This document shows, in pieces, positions 18,901 through 27,371 of a stretch of 52,262 nt of DNA. The notes beneath the pieces are model-generated. The model had not been told where the DNA came from. It ran no database searches and was given only the letters and a program-made list of their open reading frames with translations. How positions within the stretch are numbered: position 1 is the first letter of the stretch; each line of letters starts with the position of its first letter. The position numbers were made by a program, and so were the translations under genes. This stretch comes from Vibrio marinisediminis (GTDB taxonomy: Bacteria > Pseudomonadota > Gammaproteobacteria > Enterobacterales > Vibrionaceae), in contig NZ_JACFYF010000019.1 of assembly GCF_014050145.1 (NCBI RefSeq), positions 1-52,262 of the forward strand. The letters run 5' to 3'.

Positions 18901-19482
18901 GATCATTTTGAAAAGATCGATTTGGTGATCACAGATTGTCATATGCCAAAATTGGATGGATATGAGCTAACACGACGTGTTAAAGAGAGTCCAGCTTTTA
19001 GCCAATTACCTATGGTAGGTTGCACCGCAGAAGATTCAAAAATTGTGGTAGAAAAGGCAGCAAGTGCAGGTATGGATTTTGTGTTGTATAAGCCATATTC
19101 CTTTGAAGAGCTTGCAAACGTAGTCGCGAAATACCTTGAACTTAAACAGGTTGATACAGCCCAAGTAGTGCCGCATAGCCAGTCGGATTTTTCGTGGTTG
19201 GAAGAGCATTTACCATGTGATCAGTATGAGATGATGAGTATCGTAGTTGAGTCGTTTAAGCAGGAAAAAGCACTTATCGAAAGCGAGCAGGACTTGAAAC
19301 ATGTCGTACATCGCTTAAAAGGTTCTACGGCTTTACTAGAGCTTACAACCCTGACGACATTGACTAAGCAGTGGGAAATATACTCAGAAAACAATGAGCA
19401 AGCCAGCACCTCTGAGATTCTAGCCGAGTTGACGCGTTTGATTAGCCTATTTGAAAAATGGCTAAATGATCACAAGATCTAG
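15907..19482 (+). CDS. BvgS/EvgS-type hybrid sensor histidine kinase
   Basis: About 1,191 residues from ATG 15907, chosen because it begins a signal-like segment (MKAVFYFVISLYFIS); the frame is open upstream to 15811, and no clear Shine-Dalgarno decides. Order of domains: two periplasmic SBP_bac_3 domains (about 38-258 and 273-493); a membrane helix (501-522); a PAS-like domain (545-640) with four cysteines at 581, 589, 606 and 608; HisKA with phospho-His 672 (ISHELRTPIAAM); HATPase (N-box NNLLSNALKF, DTGCGM, GGTGLGM); a receiver with Asp 1010 (VITDCHMPKLDG); and HPt with His 1135 (HRLKGSTAL). This is a complete phosphorelay of the unorthodox kinase class. It faces, convergently, a VpsT-like regulator and the alginate operon. 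A role in their control is inferred from position only; the ligand is unknown. Confidence 0.93.
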   Translation: MFIMKAVFYFVISLYFISTQSLATTSLQKSTEIQPIRHTGELTVGRQYDVHNYLWRPAKESENNTTYQDIVEQFAESIGAKVNYRYYSHRDDLLAALYYGEVDMAIGYAETKEASQYFNFSRPIFNIRSVTWFHDSALRNKPKQSLKWGCVRGSVYCELLHNDGFTDVAMYNTHHVLMRSLASGEIDVTYTDVLSAEQYLSVRTAGEWMGDLDNFSNLPTFSASILTVKSNQVLHDQIESYLSGSEDSIQRNQRTLIDPLGEEMMLKALNLEYGHSVIRYSFEGKMRPFSYQETGSNYQVGYIHDLMSMLSRKSGIQFEYVPSVGRNPVEMLKTGEIDILPGYVADNTGEFIFTHSFGAVDWTYVESNTKTGSGKTAILDRSGRLIMPQARAKFEDMPIFFKDLDSLLLQMKEGNIDYAYIPSYVVDYYAYGNNNNIYSIILNSNAPKLGIDLGFTLNAGSTLLQSIMNDILKLVSSNEIEMLHLKHHKVIAQYGYDKSKITIVALSILSLFLLVVVAFQVKSNRLSKSLMKADEVALQNSKRLQWLSDLLDRLPSMIAIYDADGEIALSNKAFNQHGKACSSFKKGRCLLKNHAQSRAGSESVVCQCRFSKRYLRVIENEISGMNDDGRYKMMVFDDYTILEKQKDELKASNAKALEAIKAQDLFLATISHELRTPIAAMIGLMELMSSKVESEENVELLSNAQLSASRLRLLVNDILDISKIRANQFHLDIRNGNVYSELSSLLRTYESNASMKHLEFALNWKPTPYVKAKFDWLRVAQILNNLLSNALKFTQTGRIVVNVELQQHQLIVEVNDTGCGMNEEQLSHMFTPFAQGDVSITRQYGGTGLGMTIVKSIVDMMSGDLSVSSQYGVGTTMRVTLQTENTSMFSAQDLSASSSNKMILKWLETWGVDTTHEEDTIRPVAGWNNIYPDFIFNALHKASQQFNVQEILNREFIGHVLVVDDDPINRLLFGKQFSKLGIVPAMANDGAEAYEYICDHFEKIDLVITDCHMPKLDGYELTRRVKESPAFSQLPMVGCTAEDSKIVVEKAASAGMDFVLYKPYSFEELANVVAKYLELKQVDTAQVVPHSQSDFSWLEEHLPCDQYEMMSIVVESFKQEKALIESEQDLKHVVHRLKGSTALLELTTLTTLTKQWEIYSENNEQASTSEILAELTRLISLFEKWLNDHKI

Positions 19483-19601
19483 GCAATAACGAGCCTAGAG
19501 ATGTGCTTATAAACGTTATTTAAAACGCAGTGACTTGTTAGTTTCTGCGTTAATTCGATTATCGAAATACCTTTGTTGTATTGATGAAAAGAAACTCAAA
19601 A
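19483..19601. other. Convergent intergenic region with short inverted repeats
   Basis: Two small hairpins occur where the kinase and regulator genes converge: TCTAGGC/GCCTAGA (19478-19499, overlapping the kinase stop) and AACGCAG/CTGCGTT (19524-19551). Neither has a convincing T-run, so termination is possible but weak. Confidence 0.4.
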
Positions 19602-20234
19602 CTAATCGAGCAAATACTTGTTGGCCCATTGAGTGGCTTGGGCTCTATTTTTAACATTTATCTTTTTATAAATATTGTATACATGCGTTTTGGCAGTCAT
19701 TGGACTAATACTAAGAGAAATTGAAATATCGGTATTTGAATGACCGTCAAGTATCATTTTTAGAATTTGCTTTTGTCGTGCTGTTAGCTCACCAATAATC
19801 AATCTTTTCTTCTCATGGTAGCCCCTAAAATGATGAATTAGTTGTGTACTCAATTCCCGAGATATCCATATTTCGCCCTGGATCATTCGTTTAATACCTG
19901 TAACTAAAAACTCTAGGGAATCAGATGCCTTGAACGTACCTACTACAGATGGCCAAGACAAAAAATCGCTATATTCAGTGTCTGGTTTTACATTGAGCAA
20001 TATAACCATGCAAAGTGTTGGGTTTTCTTCAAGCTTTAGCTTTAGCTGATTAAGCTCACTTTCATCGGTTGTGAGATCGATAAGAACAAGCGTAGGTTTG
20101 TTCTCGCTTTCGATAAAATTGATATGAGTAATTGGTTCCAGGTTCAGTTCGCTGCAAATGACACGAGTAAACGCGGCATTCTGTAGTGATTCATTTCCAA
20201 TATAAAGAATCTTTTGTTTCTGGTTGTTTTTCAT
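19602..20234 (-). CDS. VpsT/CsgD-like LuxR-family regulator, putative c-di-GMP responsive
   Basis: A 210-residue protein. Residues 1-120 form a degenerate receiver: the acidic pair that normally follows strand 1 is missing (ILYIGNES), while Asp53 and Lys102 remain. The C-terminal LuxR helix-turn-helix spans about 148-205 (LTARQKQILKMILDGHSN...KTHVYNIYKKI). Between them W123-I-S-R126 matches the W-x-[ST]-R motif by which Vibrio VpsT binds cyclic-di-GMP, at nearly the same position (VpsT W131-R134). VpsT and CsgD activate biofilm matrix genes. The gene lies directly after algC in the same orientation, 127 bp away, so it is the obvious candidate regulator of the alginate operon. Control by c-di-GMP is inferred from the motif. 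Confidence 0.85.
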   Translation of the reverse strand: MKNNQKQKILYIGNESLQNAAFTRVICSELNLEPITHINFIESENKPTLVLIDLTTDESELNQLKLKLEENPTLCMVILLNVKPDTEYSDFLSWPSVVGTFKASDSLEFLVTGIKRMIQGEIWISRELSTQLIHHFRGYHEKKRLIIGELTARQKQILKMILDGHSNTDISISLSISPMTAKTHVYNIYKKINVKNRAQATQWANKYLLD

Positions 20235-20281
20235 TGTGAGAATAGTGACGCAATCTATTAGTTGAGTAATGGGCTATATGC

Positions 20282-20318
20282 AGGTGGTATTTCCCTGATA
20301 TGATAGGCAATACCACCT
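20282..20318. repeat. 10-bp inverted repeat between algC and the VpsT-like gene
   Basis: The arms AGGTGGTATT (20282-20291) and AATACCACCT (20309-20318) pair perfectly around a 17-nt loop. There is no T-run on either strand, so it is more likely an operator or an mRNA processing or stability hairpin than a terminator. It sits in the 127-bp gap upstream of the regulator, where its promoter should be. Confidence 0.55.
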
Positions 20319-20361
20319 AGGTGTTTATTTAGCTAGTTTTATGAAGACTATAAGGCTGTAT

Positions 20362-21729
20362 TTAGGGCCCAGTTATCATTTCAATCAGTATTTTGGTCTT
20401 CTCTTTCATTAATTGTATATCTCCTCTGCTTTCTACATTTAGCCGAACAAGCGGCTCTGTATTAGAGGTTCTTACATTGAAGCGCCACGTATTTAAATCG
20501 ATACTGATGCCATCTGTTCGGTCAATATTAAATCCATCTTTTCCAAAGTGGGCTGCAATCAATTCAATTTTTTCAGCAGAGTCTTCTATTGTGAGGTTAA
20601 TCTCACCAGATGAAGGAAACGTTTTAACTCGGTTCTCAATAAGATCCGATAGGGTAGCTTTGCTGTGACAAAGAAGATTTAGAGTGAGTATCCAAGGTAT
20701 CATGCCACTGTCACAATAATAGAAGTCGCGAAAATAGTGGTGGGCACTCATTTCACCACCGTATATTGCGTCTTCCAACCTCATTCTTTCTTTGATGAAT
20801 GCATGCCCAGTTTTGGATTGTACTGGTCGACCGCCGTTTGCGGTGACGACATCGATGGTATTCCATGTTAGACGAGGGTCATGGATTATTTTACTACCTG
20901 GATTAGAGTTGAGGAATGCTTCAGCCAGTAGCCCTACAATATAGTAGCCTTCGATGAACTGACCTTTTTCGTCAAATAGGAAGCAGCGATCGAAATCACC
21001 GTCCCAAGCGATACCAAAGTCTGCATTGTTCTCCAAAACAGCTTCGCTCGTTGCAGCCCGATTTTCTGGCAATAGTGGGTTAGGAATGCCGTTGGGAAAC
21101 TCACCATCTGGTTGATAGTTAACTTTTATAAATTCGATAGGAGCATTGATTCGCGTTAATGCGCCTTCAATAACATCAAGAAGTGGACCAGCTGCTCCGT
21201 TTCCTGGATTCAGGATTATTTTTTTAGGAGTAAGTGCTTTTCTATCAACAAACTGGAGTAAAAATTCAGTGAAATCCGCCTTAATACTTTGTTGCGTAAT
21301 GCTTCCTCTTTTTTCAACGGTTGCAAACTGGTTGTTTTCTGCCAGTCGCTTAATGTCATTCAGACCCGTATCACCACTAATTGGCTTACTGTCTTTTGCG
21401 ACAAGTTTCATCCCGTTGTAGTCGATTGGGTTGTGTGATGCTGTTACTTCGATACCACCACAAGCATTAAAAAACGGTGTGGCAAAGTAAACTTCTTCCG
21501 TCCCCGACATGCCAATATCAATGACATCCGCACCGCCATCATTGAGCCCTTTTGATAGTGCATTTTTCAGAGCACCGCTAGACAGGCGGATATCACCCCC
21601 AACAACAACCATTTTTGCGTTTAGATGTTGTGCATAAGCCCGACCGATACGATAGGCAACATCTTCATTCAGTGATTCGCCCAGCTTCCCTCTAATATCG
21701 TATGCTTTAAAGCATGTAAGTTCTTTCAT
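20362..21729 (-). CDS. algC: Phosphomannomutase (ManB/CpsG type) of the alginate cluster
   Basis: 455 residues, close to E. coli CpsG. It interconverts mannose-6-phosphate and mannose-1-phosphate in the cytoplasm, the second committed step to GDP-mannose. All alpha-D-phosphohexomutase motifs are present: TASHNP with phosphoserine 98, metal loop DGDFDR (243-248), sugar-specificity loop [10 protein letters not shown] (Glu326) and phosphate-binding RTSNTEP (420-426). It is the last enzyme gene of the operon, 13 bp after algA, with GGGAT upstream of the ATG. In Pseudomonas algC is unlinked to the alginate operon; here it is inside. By sequence it is nearer CpsG/ManB than P. aeruginosa AlgC, so the symbol reflects role. 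Confidence 0.9.
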   Translation of the reverse strand: MKELTCFKAYDIRGKLGESLNEDVAYRIGRAYAQHLNAKMVVVGGDIRLSSGALKNALSKGLNDGGADVIDIGMSGTEEVYFATPFFNACGGIEVTASHNPIDYNGMKLVAKDSKPISGDTGLNDIKRLAENNQFATVEKRGSITQQSIKADFTEFLLQFVDRKALTPKKIILNPGNGAAGPLLDVIEGALTRINAPIEFIKVNYQPDGEFPNGIPNPLLPENRAATSEAVLENNADFGIAWDGDFDRCFLFDEKGQFIEGYYIVGLLAEAFLNSNPGSKIIHDPRLTWNTIDVVTANGGRPVQSKTGHAFIKERMRLEDAIYGGEMSAHHYFRDFYYCDSGMIPWILTLNLLCHSKATLSDLIENRVKTFPSSGEINLTIEDSAEKIELIAAHFGKDGFNIDRTDGISIDLNTWRFNVRTSNTEPLVRLNVESRGDIQLMKEKTKILIEMITGP

Positions 21730-21742
21730 ACCAATATCCCTA

Positions 21743-23215
21743 TTATTTAACAGAATGCAAAAATTGCATTGGCTGCATTAATCCTGCGTCGTGTTTCTCT
21801 GTAGTACTTCGTCCATAGAGATCTTCCACACGTTCGATATCGTTATCACCAAGGTATGAACCTGTTTGGATTTCAATCAGTTCCAACGGGATCTGACCAT
21901 TATTGGTCAAGCGGTGATAGGTTGCAGGCGGAATATAAGTTGACTGGTTTTCGGTGATCACGAAAGAATTGCTATCGACGGTGACAACAGCACTACCTTT
22001 AACAACAATCCAGTGTTCAGCTCGGTGATAGTGGCGATGGAGCGATAGGCTGTCACCAGGGTTGATAGTGAGTTTGACCACTTTGTAGCGGTTGCCATTA
22101 TCAATACTGTCATTAAACCCCCATGGGCGATAACTCTTAGTATGATGGCTACCTTCATTCCGCGCGTTACTCTTTAGCTTTTCTACCACGTGTTTCACAT
22201 CTTGAACGTAGTCTTTATGTGAAACCATTACGGCATCTTTAGTTTCAATAACAATAGTATCTTTCAACCCGTTTACGTTAACTAATCGGTGGTTAGATTT
22301 AACCAAGCAATCTTGATTGTGTTCGCCGATAACATCACCTTGATAAACGTTCCCAGCATCATCTCTAATGTCATCTCTTTCTTCCCAAAGGGCTGACCAA
22401 CTACCGACGTCATTCCATCCGGCGCCTAGTGGTACGATAACTGCGTCTTGCGTTTTTTCCATTACAGCATAATCAATTGAGATATCAGGGCAGCGGCTAA
22501 AGACAGTGTCGTCGATTCGATAAAAGTCTAGGTCTTTGTACTTTGAATTGATCGCCGTTCGGCAATAATCAATGACTTCAGGTGAATGAGTTTTAAGCTC
22601 GTGTAATACAACACTTGCTTTGAAGAGAAACATCCCGCTATTCCAGTAGTAATCGCCTGACTTTAGGTACTGCATTGCAACTTGTACATTGGGTTTTTCA
22701 ACAAAGCTATCTACAGTGAATGAACTATGGCACGATGCCTCGCCTGCCTTGACATAGCCATAACCAGTTTCAGGACCTGTCGGTTCTATGCCGAATAGAA
22801 CAAGTTGCCCTTCGGATGCGGCTTTTGATGCTTGCTCAAGGGCATGATGAAATCGGTCTTTGTCACGAATAACATGATCGGCTGGAAGTACGAGCATTAA
22901 CTCTTCGCCTAGCCCCATACTTTCTAGTTCAAGTGCCGCGAGCGCAACTGCTGGTGCTGTATTTCGACCCATAGGTTCGAGAAGGACAGACCGAGGTTCG
23001 CACGCAATATCAGCAAGTTGGTCTTTCACTATAAAACGATGGTCTTCACTACAAATGAAAATTGGAGACTCATTAGCCCCATTAGGTAAGCGCAAAACGG
23101 TATCTTGCAATAAGGTGTATTCACTCACTAAGCTTAGAAACTGTTTCGGAAAATCTTTACGAGAAAGAGGCCACATTCGCGAGCCGCTGCCACCTGATAA
23201 AATTACTGGAACCAT
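21743..23215 (-). CDS. algA: Bifunctional mannose-6-phosphate isomerase / mannose-1-phosphate guanylyltransferase
   Basis: 490 residues, a type II PMI-GMP enzyme. The N-terminal nucleotidyltransferase opens with [20 protein letters not shown] and has the FVEKPN motif near residue 170. The C-terminal cupin carries the isomerase zinc site in [10 protein letters not shown] and the typical end [20 protein letters not shown]. It makes mannose-6-P from fructose-6-P and GDP-mannose from mannose-1-P and GTP, so with algC it supplies GDP-mannose. Its ATG starts 2 bp after the algL stop, and AGGGAT in the end of algL acts as ribosome-binding site. Equivalent enzymes also serve LPS and capsule pathways; the location fixes its role here. 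Confidence 0.95.
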   Translation of the reverse strand: MVPVILSGGSGSRMWPLSRKDFPKQFLSLVSEYTLLQDTVLRLPNGANESPIFICSEDHRFIVKDQLADIACEPRSVLLEPMGRNTAPAVALAALELESMGLGEELMLVLPADHVIRDKDRFHHALEQASKAASEGQLVLFGIEPTGPETGYGYVKAGEASCHSSFTVDSFVEKPNVQVAMQYLKSGDYYWNSGMFLFKASVVLHELKTHSPEVIDYCRTAINSKYKDLDFYRIDDTVFSRCPDISIDYAVMEKTQDAVIVPLGAGWNDVGSWSALWEERDDIRDDAGNVYQGDVIGEHNQDCLVKSNHRLVNVNGLKDTIVIETKDAVMVSHKDYVQDVKHVVEKLKSNARNEGSHHTKSYRPWGFNDSIDNGNRYKVVKLTINPGDSLSLHRHYHRAEHWIVVKGSAVVTVDSNSFVITENQSTYIPPATYHRLTNNGQIPLELIEIQTGSYLGDNDIERVEDLYGRSTTEKHDAGLMQPMQFLHSVK

Positions 23216-23217
23216 GA

Positions 23218-24324
23218 TTAATCCCTTAATGGTTTATTTGTTAGAGTCAAAAATAAAAATTCCAAGTCTCCACCTAGTCGAGTTGAGCGGAAACTGGACG
23301 TTATTGACATTACTTTTCTAATTTGTGCTTCTTGAGAAGGAGAGTAGGTAAGGTAAGGGGCTAGCCATGCCGTGCGACCTTTTATGGTTATTTCTGAATC
23401 AACCTGTTCTAGTCCGGTTTTTTGTTTAAATAGGTCATCGCCTAAAGCATGACTAAATAGATTCTCCGTCAATAGTTCGATTTTTGAACGATGCTGTTCA
23501 TACAGCTCTGGATTGTTTTCGAAAACGAAAAGACCGACCATAGCGAGAGGTTGCATCGCATAGTTATGATACATAGCTGCACGAGTTTCTCTTTTTAATT
23601 CATTAGGTAGGAAGCCATCATTGTCGATTTGACCAGATGCATAGACAAATACATCTTCGGCCCATTGATATAGATCTGTGTCGTGGAGCACTGCCGCTGA
23701 GGCTATAACCGCCCATGCCGCCCAATAGTCATGATTATTTATTTGGCTGGGTTTCCGGTTGGAATAGTCATGTTTGACTTGGTAGGCGAGTGTTGAGATC
23801 CAGTTCTTTATCAGTTTATCTGTGGCATCAGGTATTGAGTCAGAATAATTCAAAGAGACTTTTAAATACGAACTAGCAATAGATGCTAAAGCCCATTTTT
23901 TTACAGCCTTACCCATATGATTTATTTCAGTGTTGTTCGTCAACGAACTTTGATCTGCCCAAGTTGATACTGATGAAAGATAACAGGTCAATTCTTCTGA
24001 GGTCCCTCCTTGGACGATCCTGTCACTGAGCTTCACTATATGAAATGTAAATTCATTTATAAGCGCCGTACTTTCTTCATATTTTTCGTCAAGTTCTTTA
24101 ACGACGGTACTTTTACTTTCATCGTCTGGGCTGTACTTGCTATTAAATATGAGCGTGCCTTGATAAGGCGGTATGTATTGGCATTCTGATTCAGACACAT
24201 CAAGCTCATTGTGTAAAACGTATTCTGTTGGTGTAGATAGTGTTTTTTCAGCTTTGCTTGTTTTACATCCAAAGAAAGCAATGCAGGTAAATAATGCCAA
24301 GAAATGGTAGCGATAATTAAGCAC
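23218..24324 (-). CDS. algL: Periplasmic alginate lyase AlgL (PL5), possible lipoprotein
   Basis: 368 residues, GTG start one base after the algX stop with AGGGG upstream. It cleaves polymannuronate by beta-elimination in the periplasm and clears mis-secreted polymer. PL5 motifs are clear: SKYSPDD (Lys63), INHMGKAVKKWALAS, NNHDYWAAW (His198), FLPNELKR and MYHNYA (Tyr252). The 54-residue spacing of His and Tyr equals that of P. aeruginosa AlgL as I recall it (His202, Tyr256). The N-terminus is hydrophobic and ends in FFGC, an imperfect lipobox (Cys20), suggesting lipid anchoring rather than the soluble form in Pseudomonas; this is uncertain. An out-of-frame ATG overlaps the start. Confidence 0.93.
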   Translation of the reverse strand: MLNYRYHFLALFTCIAFFGCKTSKAEKTLSTPTEYVLHNELDVSESECQYIPPYQGTLIFNSKYSPDDESKSTVVKELDEKYEESTALINEFTFHIVKLSDRIVQGGTSEELTCYLSSVSTWADQSSLTNNTEINHMGKAVKKWALASIASSYLKVSLNYSDSIPDATDKLIKNWISTLAYQVKHDYSNRKPSQINNHDYWAAWAVIASAAVLHDTDLYQWAEDVFVYASGQIDNDGFLPNELKRETRAAMYHNYAMQPLAMVGLFVFENNPELYEQHRSKIELLTENLFSHALGDDLFKQKTGLEQVDSEITIKGRTAWLAPYLTYSPSQEAQIRKVMSITSSFRSTRLGGDLEFLFLTLTNKPLRD

Positions 24325-24325
24325 A

Positions 24326-25681
24326 TTAGCCCCTAAATGAATTACGGCAAATTTTGCCTTGTAAAGTTAATGGGGATGTTTCACTCGAGTAAGAGGCAGA
24401 AAGCAAATCAATGGCGAGTACCTTACCGCGGTAATCCCAATCTTTGTTTGCTAGCTCAAAGACGAAGCGCCCATCAGCGGTAGCTGGGTCAATTAAATCG
24501 ATTGAAAAATCATAGTTAAAACCTGATTCAAACCAAACTCGGAACTCCATTGAAGTCGCTAGAGGATCGTTGGTCTGAATATCCATGATGAGTTCCGACG
24601 CTTTAAAGTCGAATAATGCATCATCGAAAATAATTTCTTTCTTACCGCGGTGCGTAGTTTTGCTTGAGAACGTTGTTATTGATTCGCTTTCTTCACAACC
24701 ATTGTTAGCTAACGGTATGATTTGTCGAAGGTCTTTGTAACTCGCAGGATTACTATAGGAAGGTAACTCCCAGACAACGATCTTTGGTGTAGTTGCATTG
24801 TCCCCTCTAGCTTGAAAGTAGTTAAGCCAAGAACCGTATTCACCTCCGCCAGCAATGGCATAATTTAGGACGTCGCGTTGAAGTGCGTGCTTTAGGAAAT
24901 TATCAAAATGATAGTTGTCATTTGCAGAATAACTGGTGCCGATTAAGGCTATATCTGGTATTAGTGACTCACTAAGTAGATCGATTTCGACATCTGGTGT
25001 AGTTTCGTATCGTACAGCATGCTCAGTAGGCAACTTATACCCGCACAGTTCGTACATGGCTTGGTCAAAAAATGATGATGATTTGACATTCATGCCTATT
25101 GCATAAGTAGATACTGTTTGCGCAGGTATCCCTTCTAAAAGATCGCCTTTACTGAGTTTGTTAGCGATGTTTTCAGCCGTCACTTTGGCACCTTCGGGGC
25201 GCCAATGGATATCACGTTTGAAATAAAAAGCGGGCTCGACTGAACTCATGCCTTGTGAAAGGTCTGAGGTCATAAAACCAATTGAATTGAGTTTTGTTAA
25301 TTGATTGCGATAGGCGTTGATTAGTTCTTGTTTATTGTTGAAATTACCATGTTTAAATTTATCTTTTTCAATCGTACGAGGAGGAACGAGAGCGATATAA
25401 ATATCGTCAATACCTTCTTTCTTTAACATTTTACGAAAGCGCTTTAAGTCTTTTAGATCTGACTGAATAAACTCGTGGCTCAATTCTCTTGAACCACCGT
25501 TCATCCAACCATCACTATCTAAGACGAGCGGAAACGCCGCGCTGGCGAGATCATCGGAGTAATTCTCTTTGACTGCTGCCGCCTCACATAAAGATGTAAT
25601 CATGGTTATTGGGTATTGAGGAGTTGCGCTAATGCTCAAACTTAATGAGCACGATACAAGGAGTACAATATAACGTATCAT
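24326..25681 (-). CDS. algX: Alginate O-acetyltransferase AlgX
   Basis: 451 residues from ATG 25681. An in-frame GTG at 25690 would overlap algF and sit too close to the GGAGAG site, so the ATG is preferred. A signal peptide (MIRYIVLLVSCSLSLSISA) directs it to the periplasm. The SGNH-like fold has DSDGWMNGG near the start, RDIHWRPEGAK (Asp157, His159) and GTSYS (Ser250): the Asp-x-His and Ser triad with spacing close to P. aeruginosa AlgX (Asp174, His176, Ser269). A ~100-residue beta-rich C-terminal domain follows, as in AlgX where it binds polymer. It performs the final acetyl transfer to mannuronate. In Pseudomonas algX sits before algL and algI; here it follows algF. Confidence 0.93.
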   Translation of the reverse strand: MIRYIVLLVSCSLSLSISATPQYPITMITSLCEAAAVKENYSDDLASAAFPLVLDSDGWMNGGSRELSHEFIQSDLKDLKRFRKMLKKEGIDDIYIALVPPRTIEKDKFKHGNFNNKQELINAYRNQLTKLNSIGFMTSDLSQGMSSVEPAFYFKRDIHWRPEGAKVTAENIANKLSKGDLLEGIPAQTVSTYAIGMNVKSSSFFDQAMYELCGYKLPTEHAVRYETTPDVEIDLLSESLIPDIALIGTSYSANDNYHFDNFLKHALQRDVLNYAIAGGGEYGSWLNYFQARGDNATTPKIVVWELPSYSNPASYKDLRQIIPLANNGCEESESITTFSSKTTHRGKKEIIFDDALFDFKASELIMDIQTNDPLATSMEFRVWFESGFNYDFSIDLIDPATADGRFVFELANKDWDYRGKVLAIDLLSASYSSETSPLTLQGKICRNSFRG

Positions 25682-25683
25682 AA

Positions 25684-26304
25684 TTACCACTCACTCTCCG
25701 CTATAATTAACTCTTTTCCCATCAATCCGTCATAAATAATTACTTCACTATTAATCCCTCGCTTTAGAATTAATTGTGGAGTTGGTAGTAAAATGTTTTT
25801 ATCAGTGTTTACGTTAAAAGCAATTTTCATTGGGTTGACAGACCTTGATTTAAAACTATTAGTCTCAACTTTCTCTAAGACAGTTTTATTTGATTTTCCT
25901 GCACCTAGAGTTAATGGTGTTTCTGATAGGTTGAATAGGGAAATTTTTGCGGAGCGATTATCTGCATTTCGGTCTTGGACTATATATTTCAAATCATTAC
26001 CTACAACAAAAAAAGACAATTTGGTTTTGTTAGGTATAGTTACATTGATTGAGTTGCCACCTACGCTAAAATTATATGTTCCACTGTCAATAGGTACGTA
26101 GTTAGTAATTTCACGAGGGTTTGAAGTGAATACTTTGATACCATCGGCATGCATTGTGCGAGTGTGGTTTTCAATGTTGATTAAACGGACAAAACTAGAG
26201 TCTTTAGAGGGTTTCTTATCATACAGTGCCTCGTCATTAGCATTTGTCGCAAATGCTAACAACATGGAGGATAGGCATATTAAGGCGTTTTTTACGAAGT
26301 TCAT
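25684..26304 (-). CDS. algF: Alginate O-acetylation protein AlgF
   Basis: 206 residues with a signal peptide (MNFVKNALICLSSMLLAFATNA). The mature protein begins ALYDKKPSKDSSFVRLIN, the AlgF hallmark, and continues as two small beta-rich domains without catalytic motifs. AlgF is a periplasmic partner of the AlgI-AlgJ-AlgX acetylation machinery, probably an adaptor. It follows algJ by 9 bp (AGGA site before the ATG) and precedes algX by 2 bp. The DNA is visibly AT-rich here. Family similarity is weaker than for the enzymes, but position and the opening motif agree. Confidence 0.85.
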   Translation of the reverse strand: MNFVKNALICLSSMLLAFATNANDEALYDKKPSKDSSFVRLINIENHTRTMHADGIKVFTSNPREITNYVPIDSGTYNFSVGGNSINVTIPNKTKLSFFVVGNDLKYIVQDRNADNRSAKISLFNLSETPLTLGAGKSNKTVLEKVETNSFKSRSVNPMKIAFNVNTDKNILLPTPQLILKRGINSEVIIYDGLMGKELIIAESEW

Positions 26305-26313
26305 GATATATCC

Positions 26314-27363
26314 TTATTTTGTCGCGTAAAAATCTTTTGATTCGAAATAACGAATGGGGATTTCCCAGAGAACGATTTTAATATTGGTGCTAGAGAAATT
26401 GTTTTCTGAAATGAATGCTTTCATAGGTTCGAAAGGACCCTCACCTTCAGTCGAGAGGTTGAGAATGTCTTGCTTAGAAAATTCTCGTAGGAATCCGGGG
26501 AAATTCCAGTTTGAATTCGCACTGTAACTGGTTCCTACAAGTGCTATTGGTGGCTCAGAAATTGGTGAAAACAGCAAATCTTCTTCACTAGTTGAAGCGC
26601 TGCTGGTGGTGAAAGTCGTGAGTCGATCAGGCTCTGGTCCAAACTGATCGAAGTAAGGTGCAACTGGAATAAAATTGAATAAGTCACCTCTAAATACAGT
26701 GGATGTTTCTTTAACGGTATTGAAATCTTGTTTGCCAAATAGAGGAATGGATTGAGCAATCTCTCTTGCAGCGATTTTCGCGCCTAACGGAGTCCAGTGA
26801 GTGTCCGTCTTGAGGAACACTTGCTGGTCACTTTTAGATCTTGCCAATTTTGAATATAGGTCGATGACAAAAACGTCTTCTTTATTCAGTGCAGAGGTTA
26901 CTTTTTCTCTCAATAGCTGACCGCGAGACAATTGTTTCGGGGCGTATTCAGAGTAAACTTCAGCTTTTTCTGGAATTAGTACAACTTTTAGCGCGATATT
27001 GAATTCGGAAAGAATGGAAGCTACGTTTTTCACATAAGAAATATTTGGCTTGACCCTCGATTCTTGCTTAGGGACATAGTACTCCTCACTACTGAATAGC
27101 CAGCCATCTTTACCCACAACAACACCTTTGTATCCTTCTTTAAGAAGCGCGTAGTCGATAGCAGCCCAAAGCCCTTTTGACCACTTAGATATGATGAGTG
27201 ATTTTTCAAATTGAGCTTCCAATTCACGCGCTTGAGAGCCATCGAATAGGTGATGTTCCTCACTGATGTTAGTTAATTGAAACTTTTTCAGGTTCCACGT
27301 GGTTATGGAGATGATTATTCCAGTGACGATTAATGTCGTCGCAATGTTCAGATAACGGCTCAT
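26314..27363 (-). CDS. algJ: Alginate O-acetyltransferase AlgJ
   Basis: 349 residues from ATG 27363, preceded by GGGGG; a TTG one codon earlier is less likely. An N-terminal membrane anchor (IATTLIVTGIIISITTW) leads to a periplasmic SGNH-like domain: VGKDGWLFSSEEYY, KTDTHWTPLGAK (Asp187, His189) and VGTSYSANSNWNF (Ser279). It is homologous to AlgX and takes acetyl groups relayed by AlgI. In transcription order algI precedes it by 8 bp and algF follows. Confidence 0.92.
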   Translation of the reverse strand: MSRYLNIATTLIVTGIIISITTWNLKKFQLTNISEEHHLFDGSQARELEAQFEKSLIISKWSKGLWAAIDYALLKEGYKGVVVGKDGWLFSSEEYYVPKQESRVKPNISYVKNVASILSEFNIALKVVLIPEKAEVYSEYAPKQLSRGQLLREKVTSALNKEDVFVIDLYSKLARSKSDQQVFLKTDTHWTPLGAKIAAREIAQSIPLFGKQDFNTVKETSTVFRGDLFNFIPVAPYFDQFGPEPDRLTTFTTSSASTSEEDLLFSPISEPPIALVGTSYSANSNWNFPGFLREFSKQDILNLSTEGEGPFEPMKAFISENNFSSTNIKIVLWEIPIRYFESKDFYATK

Positions 27364-27371
27364 CAATCCCC

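Noticed and set aside
20362-23215. Capsule or LPS mannose pathway instead of alginate for algA/algC
   Set aside because: The genes are packed with algL and the rest of the alginate operon at 2-13 bp spacing, so the alginate role is the simplest reading.
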